Source: Flavobacteriaceae bacterium
GTDB taxonomy: Bacteria > Bacteroidota > Bacteroidia > Flavobacteriales > Flavobacteriaceae
Length of the DNA: 53,253 nucleotides
Direction: 5' to 3'
Assembly: GCA_002697255.1 (NCBI GenBank)
Contig: NZUH01000024.1
Coordinates: 3,417-56,669 of the forward strand
The position numbers and the translations under genes were made by a program. The notes under the pieces were generated by a model. The model did no database searches. It was not told the origin of the DNA and saw nothing but the letters and a program-made list of their open reading frames with translations. Shown here piece by piece: positions 36,347 through 46,231 of this stretch. The stretch's first letter is position 1. Each line of letters opens with the position of its first letter.

Positions 36347-37107
36347 TGGATATATTTAAAACATTAAATTTAGATTTTAAAAATTTAGGGTTTTTCCAAA
36401 AAATTATTAGTTTAAATATTCTGGTTTTTTTGATTTACATAATTCTACGTCTTTTTGATTTTGAGTATATTTTAATTAATAATTTCTCATTAAATTCTGA
36501 CTTGTTAACTAGACCATGGTCTCTTATAACGTACTCCTTTTTACACGAAGGATTATTTGATTTAATTTTCATGGTTATATTGTTAACTTTTACAACTAAT
36601 TCAATAAGTAACTTATTAGGTGAGAAAATTTGTATTAATTTATTTTTAAGTGGAATATTTTTAGGCGGTATAATTTTCCTATTTTTTACAGATTCAGACA
36701 CTGTTTTAATTGGTGCTTCTGCAGGTATTTCATCATTATTGATATTTCTATTTTTAATTTCACCAGACTTGGGGTTTAAATTTTTTAATTATCAAATTAA
36801 ATTTAAATACATAATGATAATAATATTTTTCATTGATTTTTTAAGACTAATATCACCAAGTGAATATGGTGTATATTCACATTTTGGTGGATATTTGGGA
36901 GGTGTTTTTTATTACTTGTCTCTGTATGGTTTCCCGAAGTTTAATAAAAAAAATTTAAATTCAAATAATAGAACTAATAAAAATTATAAACTAAAGAAAC
37001 AACAAAGTAAGGTAGATAAAATTCTAGATAAAATTAGCAAAAGTGGTTATGATAATCTTAGTGATAACGAAAAAGAATTTCTTTTTAAGCAAGGTAAAAA
37101 TAAATGA
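36346..37107 (+). CDS. Rhomboid family protein with C-terminal DUF6576-like tail
   Basis: A 253-residue protein that follows the first rhomboid with a TAATG stop-start overlap (ATG 36346); a GTG nine bases upstream is an alternative. The catalytic Ser125 in IGASAGISS and His179 in SHFGGYLGG are conserved. The TM2 motif is poor (YSFLHEGLFDLIFM lacks the usual His-x-x-Asn pattern). After the membrane part a hydrophilic Lys/Asn linker leads to SKVDKILDKISKSGYDNLSDNEKEFL, typical of Bacteroidota rhomboids. Active-site pairing looks intact, but oxyanion help may be weaker. Confidence 0.88.
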   Translation: MDIFKTLNLDFKNLGFFQKIISLNILVFLIYIILRLFDFEYILINNFSLNSDLLTRPWSLITYSFLHEGLFDLIFMVILLTFTTNSISNLLGEKICINLFLSGIFLGGIIFLFFTDSDTVLIGASAGISSLLIFLFLISPDLGFKFFNYQIKFKYIMIIIFFIDFLRLISPSEYGVYSHFGGYLGGVFYYLSLYGFPKFNKKNLNSNNRTNKNYKLKKQQSKVDKILDKISKSGYDNLSDNEKEFLFKQGKNK

Positions 37108-38123
37108 AAAGTTTAACATTTTTTGAAAAAATACTTTTTTATATTAATTCTCTTTTAGCAGTTTTATTTTTGATATCACTTCTGTTACCTTACGTTAAAC
37201 CGTCAATATTTCCTCTTCTTTCTATTCTAAGTCTTTTCTCGCCTCTAATAATCATTATTAATATTTTATTTGTCTTCTTTTGGATTACAAAGCTCAAGAA
37301 AGAATTTCTTTTATCTTTTATAGTATTAGCAATCGGATATGGTACAGTTGTAAAGTTTGTAAATTTTTCAAATAATACTCAATACATTTCTGAAAACAGC
37401 TTAAGTGTAATTAGCTATAATGTTCGACTATTTAATTTATATAAATGGATTGATAGAGTAGGAGTAGATGAAGAAATTTATTCCTTTTTACAAGACGAAA
37501 ACACAGATATAATATGTCTCCAAGAATATAAAAAAAACAATTTACAGTTATCTAGTTATAATTATAGTTATGAATTTCTAAGAGGTAAAAACTCAAATTA
37601 TGGTCAAGCAATTTTTTCAAAATTTCCGATAATTAATAAAGGTTCTATTGATCTTGAGAGTAATTCTAATAGTGCGATATTTAGCGATATTATAATCAGA
37701 AATGATACAATTCGTATCTATAACATTCACTTACAGTCTTTTACTTTTGATAAGAATATTCAATTATCTGATATCAATTCTAGAAATAATATAATTGTTG
37801 GTAGTGTTTCAAATACTTTTATTGATCAGCAAAATCAAGTAGAGATATTACAAAAGCATATTGAAAAATGTCCTTATAAGCTTATTTTATCTGGCGATTT
37901 TAATAACACAGCTTTTTCTTACACATATAACAAACTTAAAGATAATTTAAATGATAGTTTTATTAAAAAAGGTAATGGTCTTGGAATTACTTATAATTAT
38001 AATTTTATTCCAATGAGAATTGATTATATATTATTAAGCAAAGATTTTAGAGTAAATAAATTCAAAACATATAAAATTAATCTTTCTGATCATGAACCTA
38101 TTTTTTCAGAAATCATATTCTAA
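37104..38123 (+). CDS. Endonuclease/exonuclease/phosphatase family membrane protein
   Basis: A 339-residue protein with about three hydrophobic segments in the first 90 residues, then an EEP domain. The EEP signatures are VISYNVRLFN near 107, IICLQEYKK with metal-binding Glu near 135, LSGDFNN near 265, and the terminal YILLSKD and SDHEPIFSE with the catalytic Asp-His pair. Substrates in this superfamily range from DNA to phospholipids, so its role is open; a membrane-tethered phosphodiesterase is likely. It overlaps the rhomboid stop by four bases (ATGA) and the opposite wbqC-like stop (CTAA). Confidence 0.85.
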   Translation: MKSLTFFEKILFYINSLLAVLFLISLLLPYVKPSIFPLLSILSLFSPLIIIINILFVFFWITKLKKEFLLSFIVLAIGYGTVVKFVNFSNNTQYISENSLSVISYNVRLFNLYKWIDRVGVDEEIYSFLQDENTDIICLQEYKKNNLQLSSYNYSYEFLRGKNSNYGQAIFSKFPIINKGSIDLESNSNSAIFSDIIIRNDTIRIYNIHLQSFTFDKNIQLSDINSRNNIIVGSVSNTFIDQQNQVEILQKHIEKCPYKLILSGDFNNTAFSYTYNKLKDNLNDSFIKKGNGLGITYNYNFIPMRIDYILLSKDFRVNKFKTYKINLSDHEPIFSEIIF

Positions 38124-38722
38124 TTATTTAAAAAATCAATTGTGTTTAAACCTTTGTTAAATATAAGATCCAAAGAGCTTAAATTTTCTATAAATCCGTG
38201 TTTTTCGTTAAAAACTTGACAGTATTTCTTGCCTTTGATTTTTGTACTGTTAAAATTTAATAATTCCCTAAGGTCTTTATGATTCTCATATTTTTTTTTG
38301 AATTCTTTTGTTAAGTTATATTTTAAATTTATTTCAAGAATCTGATGTATAATTCTAATTGATTTTATATTAAAATCAATTAGAAATTTTTCTTTTTGGT
38401 TAAAAATTTCTAATAAATTCTCTTCAAAGAAGTTATAATATGGAGAGTTCCTATACGCAATTTGTATTGACTTTAAATGATTTTTTTGCCAATTCGTTTC
38501 ATAACAGATTTTAATATCTTTAAATTTTTCTCTTTTTGAACTTGAAAATTTTACCGGAATTGTCAAATCTAATCTGCCATTTGCTGTATAAATTGACATC
38601 CTATTTCTCTGAGTTTGTTTTACGTAATTATCACTTATTTCAAATAATATATTATTTGACTTTATAACGTGTTTTAACATTTGAATATTTGGAAAGTATG
38701 TTGGATGAATTATCGTTTTCAA
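38120..38722 (-). CDS. WbqC-like family protein
   Basis: A 200-residue WbqC-family protein. The N-terminus KTIIHPTYFPNIQMLKHVI and the QTQRNRMSIYTANGRLDLTIPV and NWQKNHLKSIQIAYRNSPYY motifs are typical. Family members occur in O-antigen loci of other bacteria and beside lepB in flavobacteria. The biochemical role is unknown. The start is TTG at 38720-38722, one base after the lepB stop, as no ATG exists in the right place. Confidence 0.85.
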   Translation of the reverse strand: MKTIIHPTYFPNIQMLKHVIKSNNILFEISDNYVKQTQRNRMSIYTANGRLDLTIPVKFSSSKREKFKDIKICYETNWQKNHLKSIQIAYRNSPYYNFFEENLLEIFNQKEKFLIDFNIKSIRIIHQILEINLKYNLTKEFKKKYENHKDLRELLNFNSTKIKGKKYCQVFNEKHGFIENLSSLDLIFNKGLNTIDFLNN

Positions 38723-38723
38723 C

Positions 38724-40403
38724 CTATTTCTTTTTTCTGAAATAAGAAACTAAGTTCCATAATATTATTAGTCCTATGAAATGATATAAATACGACGATG
38801 GTTTTCCTTTACCATGAACGGTAGTGAAAATTCTTTCCCATCTTATCTTATTTAACCCTTTTGCATTATAATTTATACTTAACCATTTAAAAACAGGTTT
38901 TCCAACCACATGATCAAAGGGGACAAAACCCCAAGATCTTGAATCCTGTGAATTCCCTCTATTATCACCCATTAACCAGTAATAATCTTGTTTAAATTTA
39001 TATTCACTAGACTCGACTCCATTAATAATTATTTTTTCTCCTTCAATTTTAAGCTCGTTATTTTCATAAACTTCAATAAGTCTTTTGTATATGGGTAAAT
39101 TATCCCTATTAATTTGAATCGACGCATTCTTTTTTGGTATATAAATTGGTCCAAAAAAATCATTATTCCAATTTTGTTTAAAATTTTGATAACTTTTATA
39201 TGGTTTATTATGAGGAAAAATAGAAAGATCTCTTATACCTTTAGTTACAGAGTCATATACTTTATAGCCGCTTTGATTTTGAATAGAATATGATCTTTTT
39301 ATATTTTTAAAATTAGTGTGATTCCTTAAATCATTTACACTTTTATTACTAATGCCATAGAATTGATGTGTTTGTTTAAAATTTAATTTTTCGTTTATAT
39401 ATTGAGGCACACTAAAATTATCAGTAATATCATAATTATTAATTAGATTTATTCTATTAAAAGAATTATTTTTTTTTCGTTCAACCAGATATGAAAATTG
39501 CAACTTAGCTCTTTCAGGCAATGTATTTTTTATTCCATTTATATAAACATATCCATTTATTACCTCCAGAGTATCTCCAGCAATTCCAACAGCTCTTTTT
39601 ACATAATTAGTTTTCTTGTCAATTGGTTTATAATAATTTTTGTCGGTATATTTAGTCATATGCCATAATGTATCAACTGGCCAATTAAAACAAACTATAT
39701 CATTTCTTTTAATTTTCTGTAATCCAGGGAGTCTTAGATACGGAAGCTCTGAAATAAATGGTAATTGTTTTTTATTTAAATATGATTTTAATTTAACGGG
39801 TTTTCTATCTGGACCATTTCCACCCAAAAATTTTGTAAAAGGTATAGAATCATGAACCATAGGAGCAGCTATTGTGGTCATTGGTATTCTTGCACCATAA
39901 TGAAATTTGCTAACAAAAAGAAAATCACCTACAAGTAAAGATTTTTCAAGAGAAGATGTAGGAATAGTATAAGGTTGAATAAAATAAGTATGAACTAAAG
40001 TAGCTGCAATTACAGCAAAAATAATTGAACTAGTCCATTCGCCATTTGAGCTTTTTGGATTTACATTTCTGTTATCAACATATTTTGGTTTAGTGAAATA
40101 GTTTAGATAGTAATTGTAAAAGCCAAATGAGAAAATTGAAATAAATGTATTAGTGTAGGAGTTTTTTTTAAAACTTCTTGAAAGCTCGACCCATATAACA
40201 GGAATTATTATTATGTTAATAACAGGGATGAATATTATAAAAATCCACCACCATGGTCTGTTTATAATTTTAAGCAATATGAGTACATTATAAACAGGAA
40301 TAAACGACTGCCAACTTTTATTTCCAGAAATTAAATATAACTTCCAAGTACCAATTCCGTGAATAAAATTTAATACAAATAAAAAAACTAGTAATTCATT
40401 CAT
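38724..40403 (-). CDS. lepB: Signal peptidase I, large Bacteroidota form
   Basis: LepB (559 residues) removes signal peptides from exported proteins. It is about twice the size of typical forms. N-terminal hydrophobic segments (about 3-15, 35-70, 125-143) are followed by the catalytic Ser151 in TIPTSSLEKSLL and Lys269 in YVKRAVGIAGD. Between them and GDNRGNSQDSRSWGFVPFDHV (near 495) lies a long insertion (about 290-490) peculiar to this phylum. A last membrane helix (LYHFIGLIILWNLVSYF) ends the protein. It starts overlapping the DUF5683 stop by four bases. dapB, which I would expect between them, is not there. Confidence 0.95.
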   Translation of the reverse strand: MNELLVFLFVLNFIHGIGTWKLYLISGNKSWQSFIPVYNVLILLKIINRPWWWIFIIFIPVINIIIIPVIWVELSRSFKKNSYTNTFISIFSFGFYNYYLNYFTKPKYVDNRNVNPKSSNGEWTSSIIFAVIAATLVHTYFIQPYTIPTSSLEKSLLVGDFLFVSKFHYGARIPMTTIAAPMVHDSIPFTKFLGGNGPDRKPVKLKSYLNKKQLPFISELPYLRLPGLQKIKRNDIVCFNWPVDTLWHMTKYTDKNYYKPIDKKTNYVKRAVGIAGDTLEVINGYVYINGIKNTLPERAKLQFSYLVERKKNNSFNRINLINNYDITDNFSVPQYINEKLNFKQTHQFYGISNKSVNDLRNHTNFKNIKRSYSIQNQSGYKVYDSVTKGIRDLSIFPHNKPYKSYQNFKQNWNNDFFGPIYIPKKNASIQINRDNLPIYKRLIEVYENNELKIEGEKIIINGVESSEYKFKQDYYWLMGDNRGNSQDSRSWGFVPFDHVVGKPVFKWLSINYNAKGLNKIRWERIFTTVHGKGKPSSYLYHFIGLIILWNLVSYFRKKK

Positions 40404-40945
40404 AATTCTATGTTCAATAAGAATCCAAAATTAGATTTATTATTTATTTTATCAAAGTCAATATTTGGTTTAATGGATAAATTGTCATCTAAATTATATT
40501 GGAGTAGGTGAGCATCAACATTTGCATCTATAATATTTAAAATATATAAACCTACTGTAACTAATATAGAAAGTTCCTTATTTCTTTTCAAGGTACTTTG
40601 TGCTCTAATTAATCCATCATTAGATATTGACGGATATATTCCGTTTCCAAAAAACTCATCGTCTGAAAAACCAGCTAATCTTCGTTTGTATGCATTTCTA
40701 TATCTATTATAATCTTTACTGTTTTGTTTGTAAAAGTAAATGCCTGCTCCGATTGCCCCATAGACTACAGGAATTTTCCAATATTTTTTATTGTAAAATT
40801 GACCGAGTCCTGGTAAAACAGCAGAAAAGAATGTAGCTTTTGATGGTCTAAGAGCTAATTCATATTCTTTTGGAATATCATTTTGTTGACCAAAAAATGA
40901 ATAGTTCACTAAAAAAAAAAGTAAGTATAGATGGAGCTTATTCAT
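40400..40945 (-). CDS. DUF5683 family protein
   Basis: A 181-residue exported protein with signal peptide MNKLHLYLLFFLVNYSFFGQ. It carries the family motif RPSKATFFSAVLPGLGQFYNKKYWKIP near 32-58, plus further hydrophobic stretches that may span the membrane. It overlaps the parB stop by eight bases and is in a parA-parB-DUF5683-lepB-wbqC run that is a conserved flavobacterial cluster. The function is unknown; its site suggests a link with envelope growth or chromosome segregation. Confidence 0.83.
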   Translation of the reverse strand: MNKLHLYLLFFLVNYSFFGQQNDIPKEYELALRPSKATFFSAVLPGLGQFYNKKYWKIPVVYGAIGAGIYFYKQNSKDYNRYRNAYKRRLAGFSDDEFFGNGIYPSISNDGLIRAQSTLKRNKELSILVTVGLYILNIIDANVDAHLLQYNLDDNLSIKPNIDFDKINNKSNFGFLLNIEL

Positions 40946-41804
40946 TAATTATTTTAATAATTCTTAAAAAATCAATTTTAGAACTATAAGGTATAATAAT
41001 TTTTCCCTTTTCTTTTTCATCGTAAGTCATACTGATTTTTCTATTTAATTTTTTTTCAATTTTTTCTTTTTCTGAAATAATTTCAATTGGTATTAAATTA
41101 TTTATTTTATTTCTCGGATTATTTTTTAATGATTGAACAAATTTTTCTGTATTTCTTACCGATAAATTTTTAGAAATAATTTTCTTGTATACATTTAATT
41201 GTTTTTTTTCATCTTTAATATTAATTATTGCTCTTCCATGCCCCATAGAAATAAAATTATCCTTAATTCCACTTTGAATTATTGGGTTTAATTTTAACAG
41301 TCTTAAATAATTTGTGATTGTTGATCTTTTTTTTCCAATTTTGAGACTTAATTCTTCTTGAGTTATTTTTATTTCTTCAATTAATCTTTTATAGGAAAGA
41401 GCAATTTCAATGGAATCTAAGTCCTGTCTATGAATATTTTCAATTAATGCCATTTCTAAAGATTCTTGATCGTTAGCCTTTCTAATATAACACGGAATTT
41501 GATTAATTTTAAGTTCTTTGAATGCCCTTAATCTTCTTTCACCAGAAATTAGTTGAAATTTTTCTTTGGAAATTTTTTTAACTGTGATTGGCTGTATCAA
41601 GCCAACATTTTTTATTGATATTACGAGTTCACTTAATTTCTCTTTATTAAACGTAGACCGAGGTTGAAATGGATTAAGAGAAATATTTTTAATTTTTATT
41701 TCTAATGTTGAATTAAAAGAACTTTTTGAAATTGATGTCGTTTTATTTTTTGAATCTTTTAAAATTGATCCTAAACCTCTTCCTAAAACATTTTTTTTAG
41801 CCAT
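40938..41804 (-). CDS. parB: Chromosome partitioning protein ParB
   Basis: ParB (288 residues) binds parS sites and spreads as a CTP clamp to segregate the origin region. The family N-terminus KKNVLGRGLGSILKD is followed by ISLNPFQPRSTFNKEKL, the CTP-binding motif SGERRLRAFKEL near 90-101, ENIHRQDLDSIE near 120, and a helix-turn-helix around TQEELSLKIGKKRSTITNYL near 145-165. A short C-terminal dimerisation region ends the protein. The start follows parA by two bases. No parS-like perfect palindrome was noticed in the window. Confidence 0.95.
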   Translation of the reverse strand: MAKKNVLGRGLGSILKDSKNKTTSISKSSFNSTLEIKIKNISLNPFQPRSTFNKEKLSELVISIKNVGLIQPITVKKISKEKFQLISGERRLRAFKELKINQIPCYIRKANDQESLEMALIENIHRQDLDSIEIALSYKRLIEEIKITQEELSLKIGKKRSTITNYLRLLKLNPIIQSGIKDNFISMGHGRAIINIKDEKKQLNVYKKIISKNLSVRNTEKFVQSLKNNPRNKINNLIPIEIISEKEKIEKKLNRKISMTYDEKEKGKIIIPYSSKIDFLRIIKIINE

Positions 41805-41806
41805 AT

Positions 41807-42568
41807 TTAATTTTTTGAAATTAGTTCTTGAGCTAAATTTAAGTAATTATCTGCGCCCTTACTACTTACATCATAATCGATAATACTTTTACCAAAACTA
41901 GTTGCTTCACCTAATTTAACATTCCTATGAATTATAGTCTTAAATACCATTTCATTAAAATGAATTTTGACTTCTTTTTTAACTTGATTTGATAGATTTA
42001 ATCTGGTATCATACATAGTCAGAAGCAGTCCTTCAATTGACAAATTATTATTATGGATTTTTTGAATACTTTTAATAGTATTTAATAATTTACCTAATCC
42101 TTCTAAAGCTAAATATTCACATTGAATAGGAATTATAACAGAATCTGCCGCAGACAGAGCATTTATGGTTAGTAAGCCCAAGGATGGAGGGCAGTCAATT
42201 ATAATATAATCATATTTAATTTTAATCTTTGAAATACTATTTTTAAGAAGATATTCTCTTCCAATCATATTTACTGATTCAATTTCAATACCAACCAAAT
42301 CAATATGAGAAGGTATTACATCAAGATAAGCTAATTTAGAATGATATATACATTCGTCAGATAATGAATTATTTTCTAAAAAATCATAAATAGTTTTACT
42401 GTCAACATTTACATCAATTCCAATAGATGAAGTTGTATTTGCCTGTGGATCAAAATCAATCAGTAATATTTTTTTTTCTAAAGCTGCTAAAGCTGCAGAA
42501 AGATTTACAGAAGTTGTGGTTTTTCCTACTCCACCTTTTTGATTTGAAATTGTAATAACTTTACACAT
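41807..42568 (-). CDS. parA: ParA family chromosome partitioning ATPase
   Basis: ParA (253 residues, Soj-type) is the ATPase that drives ParB-bound DNA apart. It has the deviant Walker A NQKGGVGKTTTSVNLSAAL near 8-26, the Walker A' LLIDFDPQANTTSS, and Walker B DYIIIDCPPSLGLLTINAL. The C-terminus has LTMYDTRLNLSNQV. Length is normal for a chromosomal ParA. It heads the parA-parB run, with a promoter-like box upstream. Confidence 0.96.
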   Translation of the reverse strand: MCKVITISNQKGGVGKTTTSVNLSAALAALEKKILLIDFDPQANTTSSIGIDVNVDSKTIYDFLENNSLSDECIYHSKLAYLDVIPSHIDLVGIEIESVNMIGREYLLKNSISKIKIKYDYIIIDCPPSLGLLTINALSAADSVIIPIQCEYLALEGLGKLLNTIKSIQKIHNNNLSIEGLLLTMYDTRLNLSNQVKKEVKIHFNEMVFKTIIHRNVKLGEATSFGKSIIDYDVSSKGADNYLNLAQELISKN

Positions 42569-42582
42569 ATTATACTAAGTAT

Positions 42583-42590
42583 CAAATTTA
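42583..42590 (-). promoter_or_regulatory. Bacteroidota-type -7 box for parA
   Basis: Minus-strand TAAATTTG is a perfect TAnnTTTG match, 14 bases before the parA ATG at 42568. A proper -33 TTG was not found. The 92-base gap upstream is otherwise AT-rich with no other signal. Confidence 0.4.
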
Positions 42591-42660
42591 AATTTACAAT
42601 TAATAATACATAATTTAGACTTTAAATTGTTAAAGAAATTTAAAGATTTCAACAGAAAAA

Positions 42661-44799
42661 TCAGTTAATTTTTTTTAATAGTAAATCTAGTATACTTATT
42701 GCAGATTCTCCGATGTTGGATCCTGGGCCAAAAATTCCTGAAACACCCTTATTATACAAAAACTCATAGTCCTTTTTAGGAATAACACCACCAACAATAA
42801 TCATTATATTTTCATTTTTAAATTTTTTTAATTCACTGATTAGATTTGGAACTAGGGTTTTATGTGCTCCTGCCAAAGATGAAATTCCAATAACGTGAAC
42901 ATCATTTTCAACGGCTTGCTTAGCAATTTCATCTGGTGTTTGAAACAATGGGCCAATATCAACATCAAATCCAATATCAGCAAAACTTGTAGCTATTACT
43001 TTTGCTCCTCTGTCATGCCCGTCTTGTCCGATTTTTGCAATAAGAATCCTTGGTCTACGTCCGTCAAGTTTTGCAAACTTATTTGATAGTTTTACAGCAT
43101 GTTTATATGACTTATTATCTTTCATCTTTGATTTATATACACCTGAAAAGCTTTTAATTTTAGATTGATATCTTCCAAATGTTTTTTCTAGAGCTGTACT
43201 TATTTCACCCAAAGTTGCTCTAGATTTGGCAGCTTTAACAGCCAAAGCTAATAAATTTTTATTTTTCTCTTTTGCCGCTTGACTAATCTCTTTTAATAAT
43301 TTTTTAACTTTAAATTCATTTCTATGTTCTTTTATCGACTTTAATTTTTTAATTTGATCATTTCTTACCTCTTCATTATCAATTTCCAAATAATTTATTT
43401 CTTCTTCTTCTTCTAAAACGAATTTGTTAACCCCAACAATAATAAATTCTTTATTGTCAATTTTAGCTTGTTTTCTTGTTGCAGCTTGTTCTATCCGCAT
43501 TTTTGGTATTCCTTTTTCAATTGCTTTTGTCATACCTCCAGCATCATTAATTTCTTTAATATGAACCATTGCTTTTTTGATAAGCTCTTGTGTTAATCTT
43601 TCAATATAAAAACTACCACCCCAGGGATCAATGGTTTTACAAATTTCAAGTTCTTCTTGAATTATTAATTGTGTATCTCTTGCAATTTTTGATGAAAACT
43701 TTGTAGGTAATCCTATCGCTTCATCAAGTGAGTTTGTATGCAAACTTTGTGTTCCACCAAAGACAGCTGAAAGTGCTTCAATAGTTGTTCTTGTAATATT
43801 ATTAAATGGTTCTTGTTCTGTCAAACTCCATCCACTTGTTTGACAATGAGCTCTGAGACAATAAGATTTACTGTTTTCAGCATTAAATTGCTTCATTAAT
43901 TCTGTCCAAAGATATCTTGCTGCTCTCATTTTAGAAATTTCCATAAAATGATTCATTCCGATACCCCAAAAAAACGAAAATCTATTAGCAAATTCATCAA
44001 CCTTTAATCCCGCATCTAAACCAGTCTTTATGTATTCAATTCCATTAGCCAAAGTGTATGCAAGTTCTAAATCTGCACTTGCACCAGCTTCTTGCATATG
44101 ATAACCAGAAATACTAATACTATTAAATTTTGGCATTTTTTCACTGGTATACTTAAATATATCTGAAATTATTTGAATTGACTGCTTTGGAGGGTAAATG
44201 AATGTATTTCTTACCATATATTCTTTAAGAATGTCATTTTGAATAGTTCCAGAAAGTTTACTAATGTCTATACCTTGTTCTTGAGCAGTAACAATATAAA
44301 ATGCCATTATTGGAAGAACTGCACCATTCATTGTCATTGACACCGTGATTTTATCTAATGGTATTCCTTTAAATAAAGTTTTCATATCTTCAACTGTATC
44401 AATTGCAACCCCTGCTTTACCGATATCGCCAATAACTCTCGGGTTATCTGAATCATAACCTCTGTGAGTTGCAAGATCAAAAGCTACTGAAAGTCCTTTT
44501 TGTCCAGCTTTTAGATTTTCTTTATAAAATTTATTACTCTGTTCTGCAGTTGAAAATCCAGCATATTGTCTTATTGTCCAAGGCTTATTTGTATACATTG
44601 AAGAATAAGGTCCTCTAACAAAAGGTGGTATGCCTGCTATTGAATCTAAATGATGTGAATCAGAAATATCTTTAGAAGTATATCTATTTTTGATTTTAAT
44701 ACCCTCATCTGTGTTAAAATGATTTGAGTTTTTATTTTCAGAATTATTTAACGGATTAAAATCTCCAATTTTAATATTATTTAATTTTTTCCTATTCAT
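42661..44799 (-). CDS. Methylmalonyl-CoA mutase, large (catalytic) subunit
   Basis: The 712-residue catalytic subunit interconverts methylmalonyl-CoA and succinyl-CoA. The barrel has [44 protein letters not shown] and [21 protein letters not shown] Glu-rich loop ([12 protein letters not shown]) near 457-468 separates it from the C-terminal B12-binding domain, which carries [11 protein letters not shown] (DxHxxG, where the His is the cobalt ligand) near 600 and [12 protein letters not shown]. The ATG at 44797-44799 overlaps the small-subunit stop; an upstream TTG is less likely. Both subunits should form a heterodimer needing adenosylcobalamin. No cobalamin genes are nearby. Confidence 0.96.
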   Translation of the reverse strand: MNRKKLNNIKIGDFNPLNNSENKNSNHFNTDEGIKIKNRYTSKDISDSHHLDSIAGIPPFVRGPYSSMYTNKPWTIRQYAGFSTAEQSNKFYKENLKAGQKGLSVAFDLATHRGYDSDNPRVIGDIGKAGVAIDTVEDMKTLFKGIPLDKITVSMTMNGAVLPIMAFYIVTAQEQGIDISKLSGTIQNDILKEYMVRNTFIYPPKQSIQIISDIFKYTSEKMPKFNSISISGYHMQEAGASADLELAYTLANGIEYIKTGLDAGLKVDEFANRFSFFWGIGMNHFMEISKMRAARYLWTELMKQFNAENSKSYCLRAHCQTSGWSLTEQEPFNNITRTTIEALSAVFGGTQSLHTNSLDEAIGLPTKFSSKIARDTQLIIQEELEICKTIDPWGGSFYIERLTQELIKKAMVHIKEINDAGGMTKAIEKGIPKMRIEQAATRKQAKIDNKEFIIVGVNKFVLEEEEEINYLEIDNEEVRNDQIKKLKSIKEHRNEFKVKKLLKEISQAAKEKNKNLLALAVKAAKSRATLGEISTALEKTFGRYQSKIKSFSGVYKSKMKDNKSYKHAVKLSNKFAKLDGRRPRILIAKIGQDGHDRGAKVIATSFADIGFDVDIGPLFQTPDEIAKQAVENDVHVIGISSLAGAHKTLVPNLISELKKFKNENIMIIVGGVIPKKDYEFLYNKGVSGIFGPGSNIGESAISILDLLLKKIN

Positions 44800-45931
44800 C
44801 AATAAATTTATTATATCCAATTAGAATTTTTTCTTTCAATTCATATTGTCTTTGTACGCTTTTGGAATTCGTTAAAATTTCATTAAATAAGTTTTTTTTA
44901 TTTAAACTTTTATAGTAGCCACCTTCATTTTCTATTTTTTTAAATAGATTAAGTGATTTTTGAGTTAATTCTTCAATTAAATATGTAATAAAATAACTTC
45001 CACTAACAGCATTATTAACCTTATTAATCGATGTTTCATTTTTTAAAATTAAAAGTTGGTTATTCATAATTCTTTCAGAAAATGAATTTTTTTCTTTAAA
45101 TGTAACATCATAAGCTATGGATTTTATGTAATTACAACCACCGAGTATCCCAGACATACATTCTGAGGTAGACCTAATAATATTATTATTAAAATTGTTC
45201 GAAGTTTTATTTTTTACTGAAGGTTTTGCAGTAATAATACAATTGTCTATTTGATTTCCATATTCTTTTGTTATTAACGCCCAAAGAATCCTGAGAGCTT
45301 GAATTTTTGCAATTTCTAAAAAGTAATTACCCCCCTGAATTAATTCGAATGATATTTTTTCTATGATTTCACTTCCAAATTCATTTAGGTATTCATTAGC
45401 AGCAGAAAGAGAAAAAGCTATCTCTTGAACTATGTTTGCTCCAGAATCCTTAAAGAATTCGGATGAAATATTCAGATTATATGATTTTCCGATATATTTC
45501 TTTAACTCTAAATTTTTTGAATTTTTTAAATTTGGCTCAAAAATTATTTGATACTTTGTGTATTGGCTTCCTTTAAAATCTTCAACATTATTAATCTTTA
45601 GAGAGATGTTAAGTTTATTTAAATCATATTTTGTCAGATCAATTTTGTTAAAGTTTCTTAAAATAACATTTGTTATTTCATTGTCCGATAAATTTTTTAA
45701 TTCAATTCCTAAATCGTTAGATTTTATGCAATCAACTTCATTAATTATATTCCATTTCTTTGGAAATAATAGATTGTCGGGATTAATAATAATGTTTTCC
45801 TTTTTTACATAGAAAGGGGCAATATCTATTTCTTCATCTGTTGATGTGAATAGTGCATTATATTTTTCCGCACCTAAATCGTTTATTATTTTTTTCGCCC
45901 AATCTATTTCTAAATTTTTATTTTTTTCCAT
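44792..45931 (-). CDS. Methylmalonyl-CoA mutase, small subunit
   Basis: A 379-residue partner of the catalytic subunit. It matches the mutase barrel distantly ([67 protein letters not shown]), but has no B12-binding domain and lacks many substrate residues. Small subunits stabilise the large one and do not bind cofactor. It begins one base past the divIC-like gene stop and overlaps the large-subunit start by eight bases (ATGAATAG). Shorter than many small subunits. Confidence 0.9.
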   Translation of the reverse strand: MEKNKNLEIDWAKKIINDLGAEKYNALFTSTDEEIDIAPFYVKKENIIINPDNLLFPKKWNIINEVDCIKSNDLGIELKNLSDNEITNVILRNFNKIDLTKYDLNKLNISLKINNVEDFKGSQYTKYQIIFEPNLKNSKNLELKKYIGKSYNLNISSEFFKDSGANIVQEIAFSLSAANEYLNEFGSEIIEKISFELIQGGNYFLEIAKIQALRILWALITKEYGNQIDNCIITAKPSVKNKTSNNFNNNIIRSTSECMSGILGGCNYIKSIAYDVTFKEKNSFSERIMNNQLLILKNETSINKVNNAVSGSYFITYLIEELTQKSLNLFKKIENEGGYYKSLNKKNLFNEILTNSKSVQRQYELKEKILIGYNKFIDE

Positions 45932-46231
45932 TTATTTAGAAACAGTGTCAAACTCTATTATAAAAATATCTTCGTTGTCTTTTTTCATAAAAAGCTTTTC
46001 CCTTGCATATTTTTCAAGGCCAGTGTCAGACTGAATCAAATCTAATTCTTTATTGTCTTTATTTATTTCATTAATGTAAAACATTTTTTGCTCATTTAAT
46101 TTACCAATATCATGATTTAACTCATTATGAACAATTATTGAGTTACTATCAAAAAAAATCATCCAAATTATAAATAAAATTATAATAATTGAATAAGTAC
46201 TTTTAAAAAATCTAAATAATTTATTTTTCAT
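45932..46231 (-). CDS. Septum formation initiator, DivIC/FtsB-like
   Basis: A 99-residue bitopic membrane protein with a basic cytoplasmic start (MKNKLFRFFKS), one helix at about 12-31, and a periplasmic coiled coil (about 35-75, LNEQKMFYINEINKDNKELD) with the family ending TGLEKYAREKLFMKKDNEDIFII. FtsB/DivIC links FtsL and FtsQ in the divisome. The ATG at 46231 overlaps the udk stop as TGATG. It sits between udk and the mutase genes, a common flavobacterial order. Confidence 0.9.
   Translation of the reverse strand: MKNKLFRFFKSTYSIIIILFIIWMIFFDSNSIIVHNELNHDIGKLNEQKMFYINEINKDNKELDLIQSDTGLEKYAREKLFMKKDNEDIFIIEFDTVSK

Noticed and set aside
40938-42660. Search for a parS site near parAB
   Set aside because: I looked by eye for a GTTTCACGTGAAAC-like palindrome and found none. 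A site could lie outside the window, so its absence says little.
43400-43414. CTT triplet run in the mutase gene as a possible microsatellite
   Set aside because: It encodes a Glu-rich linker (EEEEE) between the barrel and the B12 domain and keeps the frame; nothing suggests it varies.
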